Below, one piece after another: positions 43,265 through 51,708 of a stretch of DNA of 64,000 nucleotides. The position numbers and the translations under genes are program-made. This DNA is from Syntrophopropionicum propionicicum_A (GTDB lineage: Bacteria > Bacillota > Desulfotomaculia > Desulfotomaculales > Pelotomaculaceae), in NCBI RefSeq assembly GCF_048984525.1, contig NZ_JBMGJC010000001.1, positions 248,001 through 312,000 on the forward strand. Reading direction: 5' to 3'. Within the stretch, counting starts at the first letter, position 1; each line of letters begins with the position of its first letter. Below the pieces are notes generated by a model. The model ran no database searches. It was not told where the DNA came from and was given only the letters and a program-made list of their open reading frames with translations.

Positions 43265-44028
43265 ACCTTATGGAAATAAATAATTTAGACAAATCCTTTG
43301 GTGGTCTGAGCGCCTTACTGGACTTCAATTTCCAGATAGCGGAAGGTGAGCTGGTGGGATTGATAGGCCCAAACGGCGCGGGCAAGACAACGGTTTTTAA
43401 TTTGATTACCGGGGTATACAGACCGGACCAGGGCAGCGTAATGTTTAGAGGGGAGAACCTGGTGGGCATGGCCCCCTACACTATTTGTGCCAAGGGTGTG
43501 GCCAGGACCTTTCAAAATATACGTCTTTTCAATGATCTCACAGTCCTGGACAATGTTAAAATAGCGACCCATAAAGATGTGCCCTACGGATTAACCAGCG
43601 CCATTCTCAGGACGCCCAGCTTTTTCCGGGGAGAAGAAAAAATAGAAGTGGAAGCTGTAAAGTACCTGGAAATATTTAATTTGAAAGACAAAAAGGACGA
43701 GCTGGCCAAAAACCTGCCTTATGGGGAGCAGCGGCGTATCGAAATAGTCCGCGCCCTTGCTACCAAACCGCTGCTGCTGATTTTGGACGAACCAGCGGCG
43801 GGGATGAACCCGCAGGAAACCCAGGAACTGATGGAATTAATCCGCTATATAAGAAAGGAATTCAATTTGACCATTCTGCTTATAGAACATGACATGTCGC
43901 TGGTAATGGGAGTTTGTGAACGCCTGTATGTTCTGGATTACGGCCAGGTAATAGCCGAAGGGACCCCGGAGGAGATACGCAGCAATAAAAGAGTAATCGA
44001 AGCATATCTGGGAGAGGATGTTGGATAA
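43261..44028 (+). CDS. livG: ABC transporter ATP-binding protein LivG
   Basis: This 255-residue ATPase has Walker A GPNGAGKTT near 36-44, the LivG-specific loop ARTFQNIRLFNDLTVLDNV near 81-99, the ABC signature LPYGEQRRIEIVRAL near 154, Walker B LLILDEPAAGMNP and the switch histidine in IEHDMSLVM. It energises the LivHM permease together with LivF. ATG 43261 overlaps the livM stop. The sequence is complete and normal in length. Confidence 0.95.
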   Translation: MNLMEINNLDKSFGGLSALLDFNFQIAEGELVGLIGPNGAGKTTVFNLITGVYRPDQGSVMFRGENLVGMAPYTICAKGVARTFQNIRLFNDLTVLDNVKIATHKDVPYGLTSAILRTPSFFRGEEKIEVEAVKYLEIFNLKDKKDELAKNLPYGEQRRIEIVRALATKPLLLILDEPAAGMNPQETQELMELIRYIRKEFNLTILLIEHDMSLVMGVCERLYVLDYGQVIAEGTPEEIRSNKRVIEAYLGEDVG

Positions 44029-44031
44029 ACC

Positions 44032-44736
44032 ATGCTCGCAGTGAAAGATATAAATGTGTACTACGGGGCGATCCATGCCCTGAAAAAGTTATCTATTAAT
44101 GTTGAGCAGGGCTCAATAGTAACCTTAATCGGAGCCAATGGAGCAGGCAAGTCTACCACCCTGAAAACTATTTCGGGATTAACAAGGCCCAAATCAGGCA
44201 GTATTACTTTCAAAAATGAGGATATTACCAGAGTTCTTCCCGAAAAAATTGTAAGCCTCGGCATATCCCAGGTGCCGGAGGGCAGACGGATATTCGCCGC
44301 GATGTCCGTAATGGAAAACCTGGAAATGGGCGCTTTCCTGCGGAAAAACAAGGCTGACATTAATAATGATATAGAAATGGTATTTACCCGTTTTCCCCGC
44401 CTGAAAGAAAGGCGCAAACAAACAGCTGGAACTCTAAGCGGAGGGGAGCAGCAGATGCTGGCTATCGGCAGGGCGTTGATGGCAAAGCCGGAGTTGATGC
44501 TGATGGATGAACCTTCGATGGGCCTGGCCCCTTTGCTGGTTAAGGAGATTTTTGAAATTATTAAAGACATAAACAGCCATGGAACCACTATTTTACTGGT
44601 GGAACAAAACGCCCACATGGCATTGTCAATTGCCGACTATGCATACGTAATAGAGACAGGCGAGATTGTGCTGCAGGGCAGCGCCGGGGAATTGATGCAT
44701 AGTGAAGAAGTGAAAAAAGCTTATTTGGGTGGATAA
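44032..44736 (+). CDS. livF: ABC transporter ATP-binding protein LivF
   Basis: This 234-residue second ATPase of the system has Walker A GANGAGKST near 33-41, the LivF pattern ISQVPEGRRIFAAMSVMENL near 82, signature LSGGEQQMLAIGRAL near 136 and Walker B LMLMDEPSMGLAP. It is three bases after livG, completing the livKHMGF order common in Bacillota. Nothing unusual is seen in its motifs. Confidence 0.95.
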   Translation: MLAVKDINVYYGAIHALKKLSINVEQGSIVTLIGANGAGKSTTLKTISGLTRPKSGSITFKNEDITRVLPEKIVSLGISQVPEGRRIFAAMSVMENLEMGAFLRKNKADINNDIEMVFTRFPRLKERRKQTAGTLSGGEQQMLAIGRALMAKPELMLMDEPSMGLAPLLVKEIFEIIKDINSHGTTILLVEQNAHMALSIADYAYVIETGEIVLQGSAGELMHSEEVKKAYLGG

Positions 44737-44766
44737 GAGAGGCGTACCATTGAAGGGGGAGTAACA

Positions 44767-45429
44767 GTGAAAGTAAAAGACCGTATGTCCGGTAATGTCA
44801 GTACAGTGCAATTGGACGGCAGCCTGACGGAAGCGTTTCGTATCATGAAGGAAAACAATATTCGCCGTCTGCCGGTAATGGATAATAATAAGATGGTGGG
44901 TATTGTCACCCTTTCAGATTTAAACCGGGCAGCGCCATCCTCCGCAACATCACTCAGCATTCATGAATTGAATTACCTTTTGGCAAAAACCAAAATCAAG
45001 GATATCCTGCCCAAGAAACAGAAGCTGCTTACCGTATCTCCAGAAAGCTTCATTGAAACGGCGGCTTGTATTATGAGGCAGAATACCGTTAGCGGCTTAC
45101 CTGTCGTTAACGGAGAAGAACTGGTCGGCCTGATAACAGAGACCGATATATTTGATGCTTTTATAGATATTCTGGGTGTAAACAAGCCCCACTGCCGTAT
45201 AGATGTGTATATAGTAGACCGGCCGGGAGCCCTGGCTGATTTGATTGGAATTATATCCAGCAAAGGCATAAGCCTGCTCAACACAGTAGCTTACTATGAT
45301 AAAAACAGAGATATGTATAAGACGATTTTGCGGGTCGAAACTCTGGATTATAAATCTATTGTTGAGGAAATGAAGAGTAAAGGCTATGAAATTGATTCGG
45401 TAATGGAGAACATAATAAATTACGTGTAA
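44767..45429 (+). CDS. CBS-pair and ACT domain protein (AcuB-like)
   Basis: This 220-residue cytoplasmic protein has two CBS domains (MSGNVSTVQLDGSLTEAFRI near 5-24 and NTVSGLPVVNGEELVGLITE near 101-120). A C-terminal ACT domain (RIDVYIVDRPGALADLIGII, from about 140) completes it. CBS pairs bind adenine nucleotides and ACT domains bind amino acids. It resembles AcuB, linked to acetoin/acetyl-CoA regulation in Bacillus. The GTG start at 44767 follows GGGGGAG, 30 bases after livF, so it is probably in the liv operon and may sense amino acid and energy state. The target is unknown. Confidence 0.85.
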   Translation: MKVKDRMSGNVSTVQLDGSLTEAFRIMKENNIRRLPVMDNNKMVGIVTLSDLNRAAPSSATSLSIHELNYLLAKTKIKDILPKKQKLLTVSPESFIETAACIMRQNTVSGLPVVNGEELVGLITETDIFDAFIDILGVNKPHCRIDVYIVDRPGALADLIGIISSKGISLLNTVAYYDKNRDMYKTILRVETLDYKSIVEEMKSKGYEIDSVMENIINYV

Positions 45430-45449
45430 ATGGTCAGCCCTCTTCATTA

Positions 45450-45956
45450 TCACCAGCCGTTGCGGTGCACCCGTGTTTGGTCGTAGCGGGAGCCGGGGCT
45501 CTTTGCCGAGGCCGGATAGCCCAAAGCAATCCCGGAAAAAGGCACTATATGTTCCGGGATGTTCAACAGACGCCTCAGTCCTTCCACACGATCATTTTTG
45601 GGATACATCCCCAGCCAGCAAGCCCCCAGTCCTAAGTCCTGTGCGGCGATAAGTATGTTCTCGGTCGCCGCCGCGCAATCCTGGACCCAGTAGCCGACAC
45701 CCGGATATTTATCACGGTTCATGTCCGCGCAGACAATTATTGCCGCGGGGGCTTGCTTCAGCATTTTAGAATACTCGTGAAATTCCGTAATGCCTTCCAG
45801 CAAAGTACGTTCAGTTATGACCACAAAATGCCAGGGCCGTTCATTCCCCGCCGAAGGAGCGCACATTCCCGCTTCTAAAAGAGCTGTAAGGACTTCCTCT
45901 GATATAGGCTTGTCTGTATAATCCCGGACGCTGCGCCTCTGTTTAATTGCATCCAC
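45450..45956 (-). CDS. Nitroreductase family FMN protein
   Basis: This 168-residue nitroreductase-fold flavoprotein has an N-terminus VDAIKQRRSVRDYTDKPIS that carries the FMN phosphate-binding arginines. It also has CAPSAGNERPWHFVVI, GACWLGMYPKND and FSGIALGYPA. Members reduce nitro, quinone or enone groups with NAD(P)H. The frame is open to 46001, but AAAGGGG is placed for GTG 45956, which also gives the usual family start. It forms a small redox cluster with the next genes. The physiological substrate cannot be predicted. Confidence 0.85.
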   Translation of the reverse strand: MDAIKQRRSVRDYTDKPISEEVLTALLEAGMCAPSAGNERPWHFVVITERTLLEGITEFHEYSKMLKQAPAAIIVCADMNRDKYPGVGYWVQDCAAATENILIAAQDLGLGACWLGMYPKNDRVEGLRRLLNIPEHIVPFSGIALGYPASAKSPGSRYDQTRVHRNGW

Positions 45957-46031
45957 GGCACAAAAACCCCTTTCATTATTAAATATTTTCATGCTTTCCA
46001 TTAAATATTATACGCAATTTCAATATATAAG

Positions 46032-46679
46032 TTAGGGCTGTTGGACCAGCCTTATACCCATCTCAAAGGCCTTTTCGCAGTCTAGCGGAAATACTTCCTT
46101 TCGCACCCTGGTTTTAGCTTCCACATCGATCCCCGAGGTTTCGTATTTTGAATAATCGTCAAACTGGTAAGTGTCGGTAACAAGCAGCGTCTCTGAGGAT
46201 CCAAAGATCATCTTCATTATCCCTCCCTGGATCCAGGACTGCCGGTCGTATCCCATTTGTTTAATCCGGTCCTCGTTGGCGCCCAGGGTGTAGATAAGCC
46301 CTGTCTTAATACTTTTCTTGAAAAGCGAGGAATATTTGCCGTCATAGACCAGGTACGGGTAGGCCAGCCTCTCAATAAACGACTGCATCGCACCGTTGAC
46401 CGCCCCCATGTAAACCGGCGCTCCAAGTAAAAGGGCGTCCGCTTCCACGGCTTTTTTCAGAACCGGGGTCAAACCGTCAACCGCGGCGCACCTGCCGTAG
46501 CTTTTCCCCCCTTTTGCCTTGCAGGCAAAACAACTGCGGCAGCCTTTATAATCAAGGTCGTATAAATGGACGAGCTCTGTCTCAGCTCCTTTTGACGCCG
46601 CACCGTCGAGCGCTTTTTTTAAAAGGGTCGCGGTATTCCAGTCCTTTCTGGGGCTGCCGTTAAAAGCTATTACTTTCAT
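46032..46679 (-). CDS. NADPH-dependent FMN reductase / iron-sulfur flavoprotein-like
   Basis: This 215-residue flavodoxin-fold protein has the FMN phosphate loop FNGSPRKDWNTATLL (5-19) and a Cys motif CRSCFACKAKGGKSYGRC near 47-64. The spacing C-x2-C-x2-C-x10-C is similar to the compact cluster motif of archaeal-type iron-sulfur flavoproteins. It probably shuttles electrons between ferredoxin or NAD(P)H and small acceptors. ATG 46679 follows GGAGGCG. It is the middle gene of three flavin-related genes in the same direction. Confidence 0.85.
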   Translation of the reverse strand: MKVIAFNGSPRKDWNTATLLKKALDGAASKGAETELVHLYDLDYKGCRSCFACKAKGGKSYGRCAAVDGLTPVLKKAVEADALLLGAPVYMGAVNGAMQSFIERLAYPYLVYDGKYSSLFKKSIKTGLIYTLGANEDRIKQMGYDRQSWIQGGIMKMIFGSSETLLVTDTYQFDDYSKYETSGIDVEAKTRVRKEVFPLDCEKAFEMGIRLVQQP

Positions 46680-46735
46680 CGATACGCCTCCATTACTTTT
46701 TGGTTTTCCATATCTCTCGTTGTTAAAGTCATTTG

Positions 46736-47140
46736 TCAGAACTCGTAAATCCTAGGCGGATCAGGCGAGAAATCATTGACGACCGCCTTGCCATGTTCTA
46801 AATAAAATGCCTTGAAAACCGGGTTGTCCGGAGTTTGGTAAAGGTCTTTCAGCATTGGAGCCGCCTCAAACATCTTCTCTTTTTTCTTGATGTCCTCATC
46901 GAACTGGATCTTTCCGTTTACTCTGACCCAGACCATGTCTTTGTTTGTCTTGGAGTACTCCACATACGGCACAGCGGACAGCTGCTTATAAACATCCTTG
47001 ACGCTGGCTGTGCAGAAATACAGCCTGCCGTTTTCCTCAAACATAAAACCCCACGGCCTGACCCTTGGCATACCATCGTCTACTGTCGCCAGGTAACCGA
47101 TGGCTGATCTGTCATTTAAAATTTCCAGTACTTCTTTCAT
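46736..47140 (-). CDS. Pyridoxamine 5'-phosphate oxidase-like flavin-binding protein
   Basis: This 134-residue split-barrel protein begins MKEVLEILNDRSAIGYLATV and contains RVRPWGFMFEENGRLYFCT and the C-terminal PRIYEF. Small PNPOx-like proteins bind FMN, F420 or heme and reduce diverse substrates. ATG 47140 has GGAGGAGG 11 bases upstream; the frame extends far upstream through the regulatory region without support. It is divergent from the HxlR regulator, which probably controls it. Confidence 0.85.
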   Translation of the reverse strand: MKEVLEILNDRSAIGYLATVDDGMPRVRPWGFMFEENGRLYFCTASVKDVYKQLSAVPYVEYSKTNKDMVWVRVNGKIQFDEDIKKKEKMFEAAPMLKDLYQTPDNPVFKAFYLEHGKAVVNDFSPDPPRIYEF

Positions 47141-47240
47141 AAAGATGTCCCCTCCTCCAATACAAACACAGGTGTTGATTTCCTTTGGTAAATTATATAT
47201 GATTATTTTATATTTATGAAGTATGCACATTATAGTTATA

Positions 47241-47256
47241 TACTTAATTATAAGTA
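47241..47256. promoter_or_regulatory. Palindromic operator candidate for the HxlR regulator
   Basis: TACTTA-ATTA-TAAGTA is an inverted repeat with perfect six-base arms, located 17 bases before the hxlR start and between the two divergent genes. Its position and symmetry fit a binding site for a dimeric winged-helix regulator. Confidence 0.45.
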
Positions 47257-47272
47257 AGTAAAGGAGTATTAA

Positions 47273-47644
47273 ATGAGAGATTATCCTGAAACGTGGGAAT
47301 ACTGCCCGATGTACTACACCCTGTCCGTCCTTGGCGGAAAGTGGAAGTGGGCGATACTGTGGCGGATATCCAGGGCTGAAGTAATAAGGTACGGCAAATT
47401 GAAAGACAGCCTGTTCTCCATCGCGCACAAGACACTGAGCCAGCAGCTTAAGGAACTGGAAGACAGCGGTTTGATCCACCGGAAACAGTATAATGTGATT
47501 CCTCCCAAAGTAGAATACTCCCTGACCGGGAAAGGGAAAACACTGATCCCGGTATTGGAAATGATGTCGCAGTGGGGCATTAAAAACATGCCAAAGGAAA
47601 AGCCGCTCGACAGCGGCTGTGTTGAGACATGCAATGAGACGTGA
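47273..47644 (+). CDS. HxlR-family transcriptional regulator
   Basis: This 123-residue winged-helix regulator starts with WEYCPMYYTLSVLGGKWKWA (5-24), the HxlR signature. The cysteine in EYCP is the residue used for redox or aldehyde sensing in some members. KTLSQQLKELEDSGLIHRKQ near 52-71 is the recognition helix and wing. ATG 47273 follows AAGGAG. It is divergent from the PNPOx-like gene, suggesting local control of that redox cluster. Its last two residues (ET) and its stop codon come from the adjoining GAGACGTGAG repeat. Confidence 0.9.
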   Translation: MRDYPETWEYCPMYYTLSVLGGKWKWAILWRISRAEVIRYGKLKDSLFSIAHKTLSQQLKELEDSGLIHRKQYNVIPPKVEYSLTGKGKTLIPVLEMMSQWGIKNMPKEKPLDSGCVETCNET

Positions 47645-47750
47645 GACGTGAGACGTGAGACGTGAGACTGCAAGCCATTCTTATAGGCTAAAGGACCCTA
47701 AAGGTATACAGGATATACCCATATCTCACGTCCCACGACTCACGTCTCAT
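47626..47750. repeat. GAGACGTGAG-type inverted repeat filling a convergent gap
   Basis: At the left, GAGACGTGAGACGTGAGAC contains several eight-base tandem units. At the right, ATCTCACGTCCCACG and ACTCACGTCTCAT are the inverted form, with about 60 bases between. It overlaps the hxlR stop at one end and abuts the RNase J stop at the other, so it occupies the whole space between two convergent genes. Confidence 0.85.
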
Positions 47751-47751
47751 A

Positions 47752-49416
47752 TTATGTTTCCATTATAATCGGCAGGATCATGGGGCGCCTCCTGGTCTTT
47801 TCATATAGATATTTGCCGACCGCGTCCCGGACCTGGGACTTGATGCTTGCCCATTCTGATATACCTTTTTCGGAGCATTTCTCCAAAGCGATTTGGACCC
47901 TGGCCTTAGCTTCCTCCAGCAGCTCCTCCGACTCACGAACGTAGACAAAACCCCTGGAGACAATGTCCGGGCCGGCTATCACCTGCCCGCTCTCGCGGTC
48001 TATGGTTAAGACGATGATCAGGATACCGTCCTGGGAGAGAAGCTTGCGGTCCTTGAGCACCACATTACCCACATCCCCCACTCCGAGCCCGTCAACAAGT
48101 ACTTTTCCTGCTGCCACCCTGCCGGTTATACGCCCGGAACGGCGGCTGAACTCCAGCACCTGCCCGTTCTCGGCCACTATGATATTCTGCGGCAACACCC
48201 CGACATCTTTCGCCAGTTCCGCATGTTTGATCAGCATCCTGTATTCACCATGGACCGGCACAAAGAACTTTGGCCGTAAGAGGTTGAGCATCAGTTTAAG
48301 CTCTTCCTGGTTGGGGTGACCCGATACGTGAATATCGGAAGCAAGCTCGTAAATTACTTTTGCTCCCAGCTTAAAAAGCTGGTTAATTATACGCGCGACC
48401 AACTTTTCATTGCCCGGTATCGGAGCTGCCGAAATTATGATGGTGTCACCCGGATAAATGTCCACCTGCCGGTGGTCGGAAAAAGCCATCCTGGTCAGTG
48501 CGGACATCGGTTCGCCCTGGCTGCCGGTTGTCAGGATCACGATCTTGTTCCTGGGAAGTTTGCTGGCTTCTTCCATTTCAATTAAAATTCCTTCCGGAAT
48601 ATCAATGTAGCCGAGTTCGTTGGCCACACTGATAACATTGACCATGCTCCTGCCGACGACAGCGACCTTGCGGTCATGCTTGTACGCGGTCTGGATAGCC
48701 TGCTGCAGCCGGTGCACGTTTGACGCGAATGTAGTGATAATGATGCGTTCGGTCGCTTGCCGGAAGTTCTCGTCAAAGGTATTTCCCACAACTCTCTCGG
48801 ACATGGTGTATCCCGGCCGTTCCGCATTCGTGCTGTCAGACATTAAAACCAGCACGCCTTTTTCACCAAGCTGCGCCAGGCGGTGGAAATCAGTCACCTG
48901 CCCGTCGACGGGGGTCAGGTCAAACTTGAAATCGCCCGTGTGCATAACCACACCCATCGGCGTATGTATCGCCAGCGAGACAGCGTCCGGTATGCTGTGT
49001 GAAACCCTGATGAACTCTACTTTAAAAGGGCCTACCTGGACGCTGTCCCTGGGTTTAACCGTATTCAGGGACACACCTGCCAGGATATTTTGCTCCTTGA
49101 GCTTGCCTTCCAGCAGCCCGAGAGTAAGCCTGGTTCCGTATACGGGAATATTTAAATGGCGGAGCACGTAAGGCAGCGCCCCGATATGGTCCTCGTGGCC
49201 GTGGGTAAGCACGATTCCCTGCACAAATTCCTTGTTTTCCAACAGGTATGTAATATCCGGAATGACTATATCAATACCTAGCATTTCCTCTTCTGGAAAC
49301 ATCAAGCCGCAGTCAATGATTAAAATGCTGTCCCCATACCTCACCGCCATCATGTTTTTACCGATTTCCCCCAGCCCGCCCAGGGGTATCAGGGACAATT
49401 TAGGGTCTTTTGCCAA
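47752..49416 (-). CDS. rnj: Ribonuclease J
   Basis: This 554-residue metallo-beta-lactamase/beta-CASP nuclease combines 5'-3' exonuclease and endonuclease activity in mRNA decay and rRNA maturation. The zinc motif LTHGHEDHIGALPY lies near 72, with MHTGDFKFD near 160, the beta-CASP segment and HVSGHPNQEELKLM near 365, and a C-terminal domain. TTG 49416 is chosen because GGGAGGTG lies six bases upstream; the longer frame to 49458 reads through that site. It follows dapA, as rnjB does in Bacillus. Confidence 0.95.
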   Translation of the reverse strand: MAKDPKLSLIPLGGLGEIGKNMMAVRYGDSILIIDCGLMFPEEEMLGIDIVIPDITYLLENKEFVQGIVLTHGHEDHIGALPYVLRHLNIPVYGTRLTLGLLEGKLKEQNILAGVSLNTVKPRDSVQVGPFKVEFIRVSHSIPDAVSLAIHTPMGVVMHTGDFKFDLTPVDGQVTDFHRLAQLGEKGVLVLMSDSTNAERPGYTMSERVVGNTFDENFRQATERIIITTFASNVHRLQQAIQTAYKHDRKVAVVGRSMVNVISVANELGYIDIPEGILIEMEEASKLPRNKIVILTTGSQGEPMSALTRMAFSDHRQVDIYPGDTIIISAAPIPGNEKLVARIINQLFKLGAKVIYELASDIHVSGHPNQEELKLMLNLLRPKFFVPVHGEYRMLIKHAELAKDVGVLPQNIIVAENGQVLEFSRRSGRITGRVAAGKVLVDGLGVGDVGNVVLKDRKLLSQDGILIIVLTIDRESGQVIAGPDIVSRGFVYVRESEELLEEAKARVQIALEKCSEKGISEWASIKSQVRDAVGKYLYEKTRRRPMILPIIMET

Positions 49417-49464
49417 GTTTTCACCTCCCTGCACATGGAAATTATTAATACGCTTCACGTTAAT

Positions 49465-49489
49465 CAGCCGCAGCTTTTAACTGCGGCTG
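49465..49489 (-). terminator. Hairpin between dapA and rnj
   Basis: CAGCCGCAG and CTGCGGCTG form a nine-base stem, but the following minus-strand sequence is only ATTAACG. It may be an attenuator or processing site rather than a full terminator. Confidence 0.45.
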
Positions 49490-49508
49490 TTTATTCCGGC
49501 ATCAGTTT

Positions 49509-50393
49509 TTAAAGCAGTCGCATGCCCTCCATCAGCCTCCTGATAGAATCCTTTTCCGCCGGGGTGGCTTCTACCAGCGGCAGCCTCGGTGCTCCTACCT
49601 GCCATCCCGCCATGCTGAGGGCGCACTTGATCGGGACAGGGTTAGTGGTTATAAATATCCCTCTGAAGAAAGGGTATAGTTCCAGGTGTATATTTGTAGC
49701 CAGGGTAACGTTGCCTGAAGCAAAAGCGTTGACCATATCCTGCATGCGTTCACCGACCATGTGCGACGCCACGCTGATAGCCCCTTTCCCTCCCAGCGTC
49801 AGGATGGGAAGGGTCAATGAGTCGTCGCCGCTGTAGATAGCGAAGTTATCCGGCAGGGACATCCTAAGTTCGCTTACCTGGTCCATGTCACCGCTCGACT
49901 CCTTGATCGCGACGATATTGCCGATCTCAGCCAGGCCGGCCACAGTACGGGGCAATAAGTTCACGGAAGTCCGGCCCGGTATATTATATATTATTATCGG
50001 CAGGTCAGTGCTTTGGGCCACCGCTTTAAAATGCTCGTACATCCCTTCTTGCGAAGGTTTATTATAATACGGGGCCACCAGCATGACACCGTCAATTCCT
50101 ACTTTTTGAGCGGAGCGGGTGAGAGCAATGCTCTCCGCTGTTGAGTTACCGCCGGTATTGGCGATAACCGACGCTTTGCCGCCCACCTCTTCCACGATAA
50201 CTCTGAAGAGCTCAAGCTTTTCCTCTTTTGTGAGCGTGGGGCTTTCACCTGTGGTCCCGGCAATCACAAGGCCGTCTGATCCCGATTCGACCAGGTGACC
50301 GGCCAGTTTTCGCGCCAGGTCAAAATTGACGCTCTGGTCCTTGTTAAAAGGTGTCACCATGGCTGTCAATATACGACCGAAATCAACATTCAA
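49509..50393 (-). CDS. dapA: 4-hydroxy-tetrahydrodipicolinate synthase
   Basis: This 294-residue TIM-barrel aldolase condenses pyruvate with aspartate semialdehyde, the branch point to lysine, diaminopimelate and dipicolinate. Motifs are ILTAMVTPFNKD near 8-19, GTTGESPTLTKEEK near 46, the tyrosine in IYNIPGRTSVNLLP near 132 and the Schiff-base lysine in VAIKESSGDMDQ near 162. TTG 50393 has AAGGTG six bases upstream; the GTG at 50402 has no ribosome-binding site. It lies 38 bases downstream of dapG. Confidence 0.95.
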   Translation of the reverse strand: MNVDFGRILTAMVTPFNKDQSVNFDLARKLAGHLVESGSDGLVIAGTTGESPTLTKEEKLELFRVIVEEVGGKASVIANTGGNSTAESIALTRSAQKVGIDGVMLVAPYYNKPSQEGMYEHFKAVAQSTDLPIIIYNIPGRTSVNLLPRTVAGLAEIGNIVAIKESSGDMDQVSELRMSLPDNFAIYSGDDSLTLPILTLGGKGAISVASHMVGERMQDMVNAFASGNVTLATNIHLELYPFFRGIFITTNPVPIKCALSMAGWQVGAPRLPLVEATPAEKDSIRRLMEGMRLL

Positions 50394-50431
50394 GTCTTTC
50401 ACCTTCTTTTATATTATCCATTTTAGCCTCT

Positions 50432-51664
50432 TTACATTTCTCCGCACATTTCTCCGCCGAACTGCCGGTGCAGAGCGCGTATACTTTTTTCCATGTCTTC
50501 TTTTCTTACCAGGACCCAGATCGTTGTATAAGAGTCGGCAGACTGCAGGATCTGTACTTTTTCCAGGGCCAGCGATTCAACAATTCTGGCCATAACACCT
50601 GGCACGCCGGTCATAGCCGCTCCTACCGCCGCTACTTTGGCGCAGTCAGGAAAAACTTCCGGGCTGATGCCCATGTTGTCCAAAACCTGCAGGGCCTTGG
50701 AAACCACAGAATTTTTTATTGTAAAAAGGACAGCCTCCGGGCTGACATTAATAAAATCAACGCTGATCCCGGCCAGTGCCAGCGCTTTGAAAATGCGCCT
50801 CTGAAAGTCCGGTATGTCGGCGGCGTCCTTTGTTAATATCCTGAACTGGGTAATGTCCTGAATATGAGTAATCCCTGTGATGGTCCGGTCTCCCGCAATA
50901 TCGATGCTTTGATAAGGCCTTTCGTGAGTCACCAGGGTCCCCGGCGCATCGCTGAAAGTACACTTCACCCTTAGAGGTATGCTTTTTTGCGCGGCTATTT
51001 CGACCGCGCGCGGGTGGACTACCTTGGCGCCTTCGCGGGCAAGCTGGCAAATTTCGTTATAAGTGACCGTCTCAAGCGGCCTGGCTTCGGCTACGATCCT
51101 TGGGTCAGCCGTCATTATGCCTTCCACGTCGGTATAAATATCCACACTGGACGCGTTCAGAGCCACACCTAGCGCCGCCGCGGTGGTGTCGCTGCCTCCC
51201 CTGCCCAGGGTCGTGATCTCCCCGTTTTCCGTAACGCCCTGAAATCCGGTGACAACGACTACCTTCCCTTCCTGCGCGTTTTTTAATATATTTTCCGGGT
51301 TAATTTTCAATATCCTGGCGTTATTGTGTTCACCGCTGGTAATAATGCCGGCCTGCGGCCCGGTCAGGAGGACAGCGGGACAGCCCGTCTTCTGCAGGGT
51401 TGCGGCCATTATTACCCCTGATATGATTTCACCGCAGTGCATTAACAGGTCGGATTCGCGGGGCGGCAGTTCTTTGCCGCCTTCCCGCGCAAAAGAGAGA
51501 AGCGTATCGGTGGCATAGGGATCTCCCATGCGGCCGATAGCTGAAACTACCACTACAGGGACATATCCCCGCTGCTGGGTTTCTATCACCCTGGAAACAA
51601 CCTTCCCGCGCAAATCATCGCTGGTCAGGGAAGTGCCTCCAAACTTAAGGATAATAAATTTCAC
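50432..51664 (-). CDS. dapG: Aspartate kinase (DapG-type)
   Basis: This 410-residue enzyme carries the first step of the aspartate family pathway. It has FGGTSLTSDD near 8, TTLGRGGSDTTAAALGVAL near 150, YTDVEGIMTADPR near 178 and two C-terminal ACT domains (from about 265 and 340) for feedback by end products. In Bacillus the DapG isozyme is controlled by diaminopimelate and sits with asd, dapA and dpaAB as here, so that type is inferred. The start is GTG 51664 with GGGAGG upstream. Confidence 0.93.
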   Translation of the reverse strand: MKFIILKFGGTSLTSDDLRGKVVSRVIETQQRGYVPVVVVSAIGRMGDPYATDTLLSFAREGGKELPPRESDLLMHCGEIISGVIMAATLQKTGCPAVLLTGPQAGIITSGEHNNARILKINPENILKNAQEGKVVVVTGFQGVTENGEITTLGRGGSDTTAAALGVALNASSVDIYTDVEGIMTADPRIVAEARPLETVTYNEICQLAREGAKVVHPRAVEIAAQKSIPLRVKCTFSDAPGTLVTHERPYQSIDIAGDRTITGITHIQDITQFRILTKDAADIPDFQRRIFKALALAGISVDFINVSPEAVLFTIKNSVVSKALQVLDNMGISPEVFPDCAKVAAVGAAMTGVPGVMARIVESLALEKVQILQSADSYTTIWVLVRKEDMEKSIRALHRQFGGEMCGEM

Positions 51665-51708
51665 AGACCGGCCTCCCTTGGATGTTTGCCGGCCTTAGAA
51701 AAAAAATT

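Noticed and set aside
47637..47668. Tandem GAGACGTG words considered as a CRISPR array
   Set aside because: The units are eight bases long and directly joined with no spacers, and no cas genes are present.
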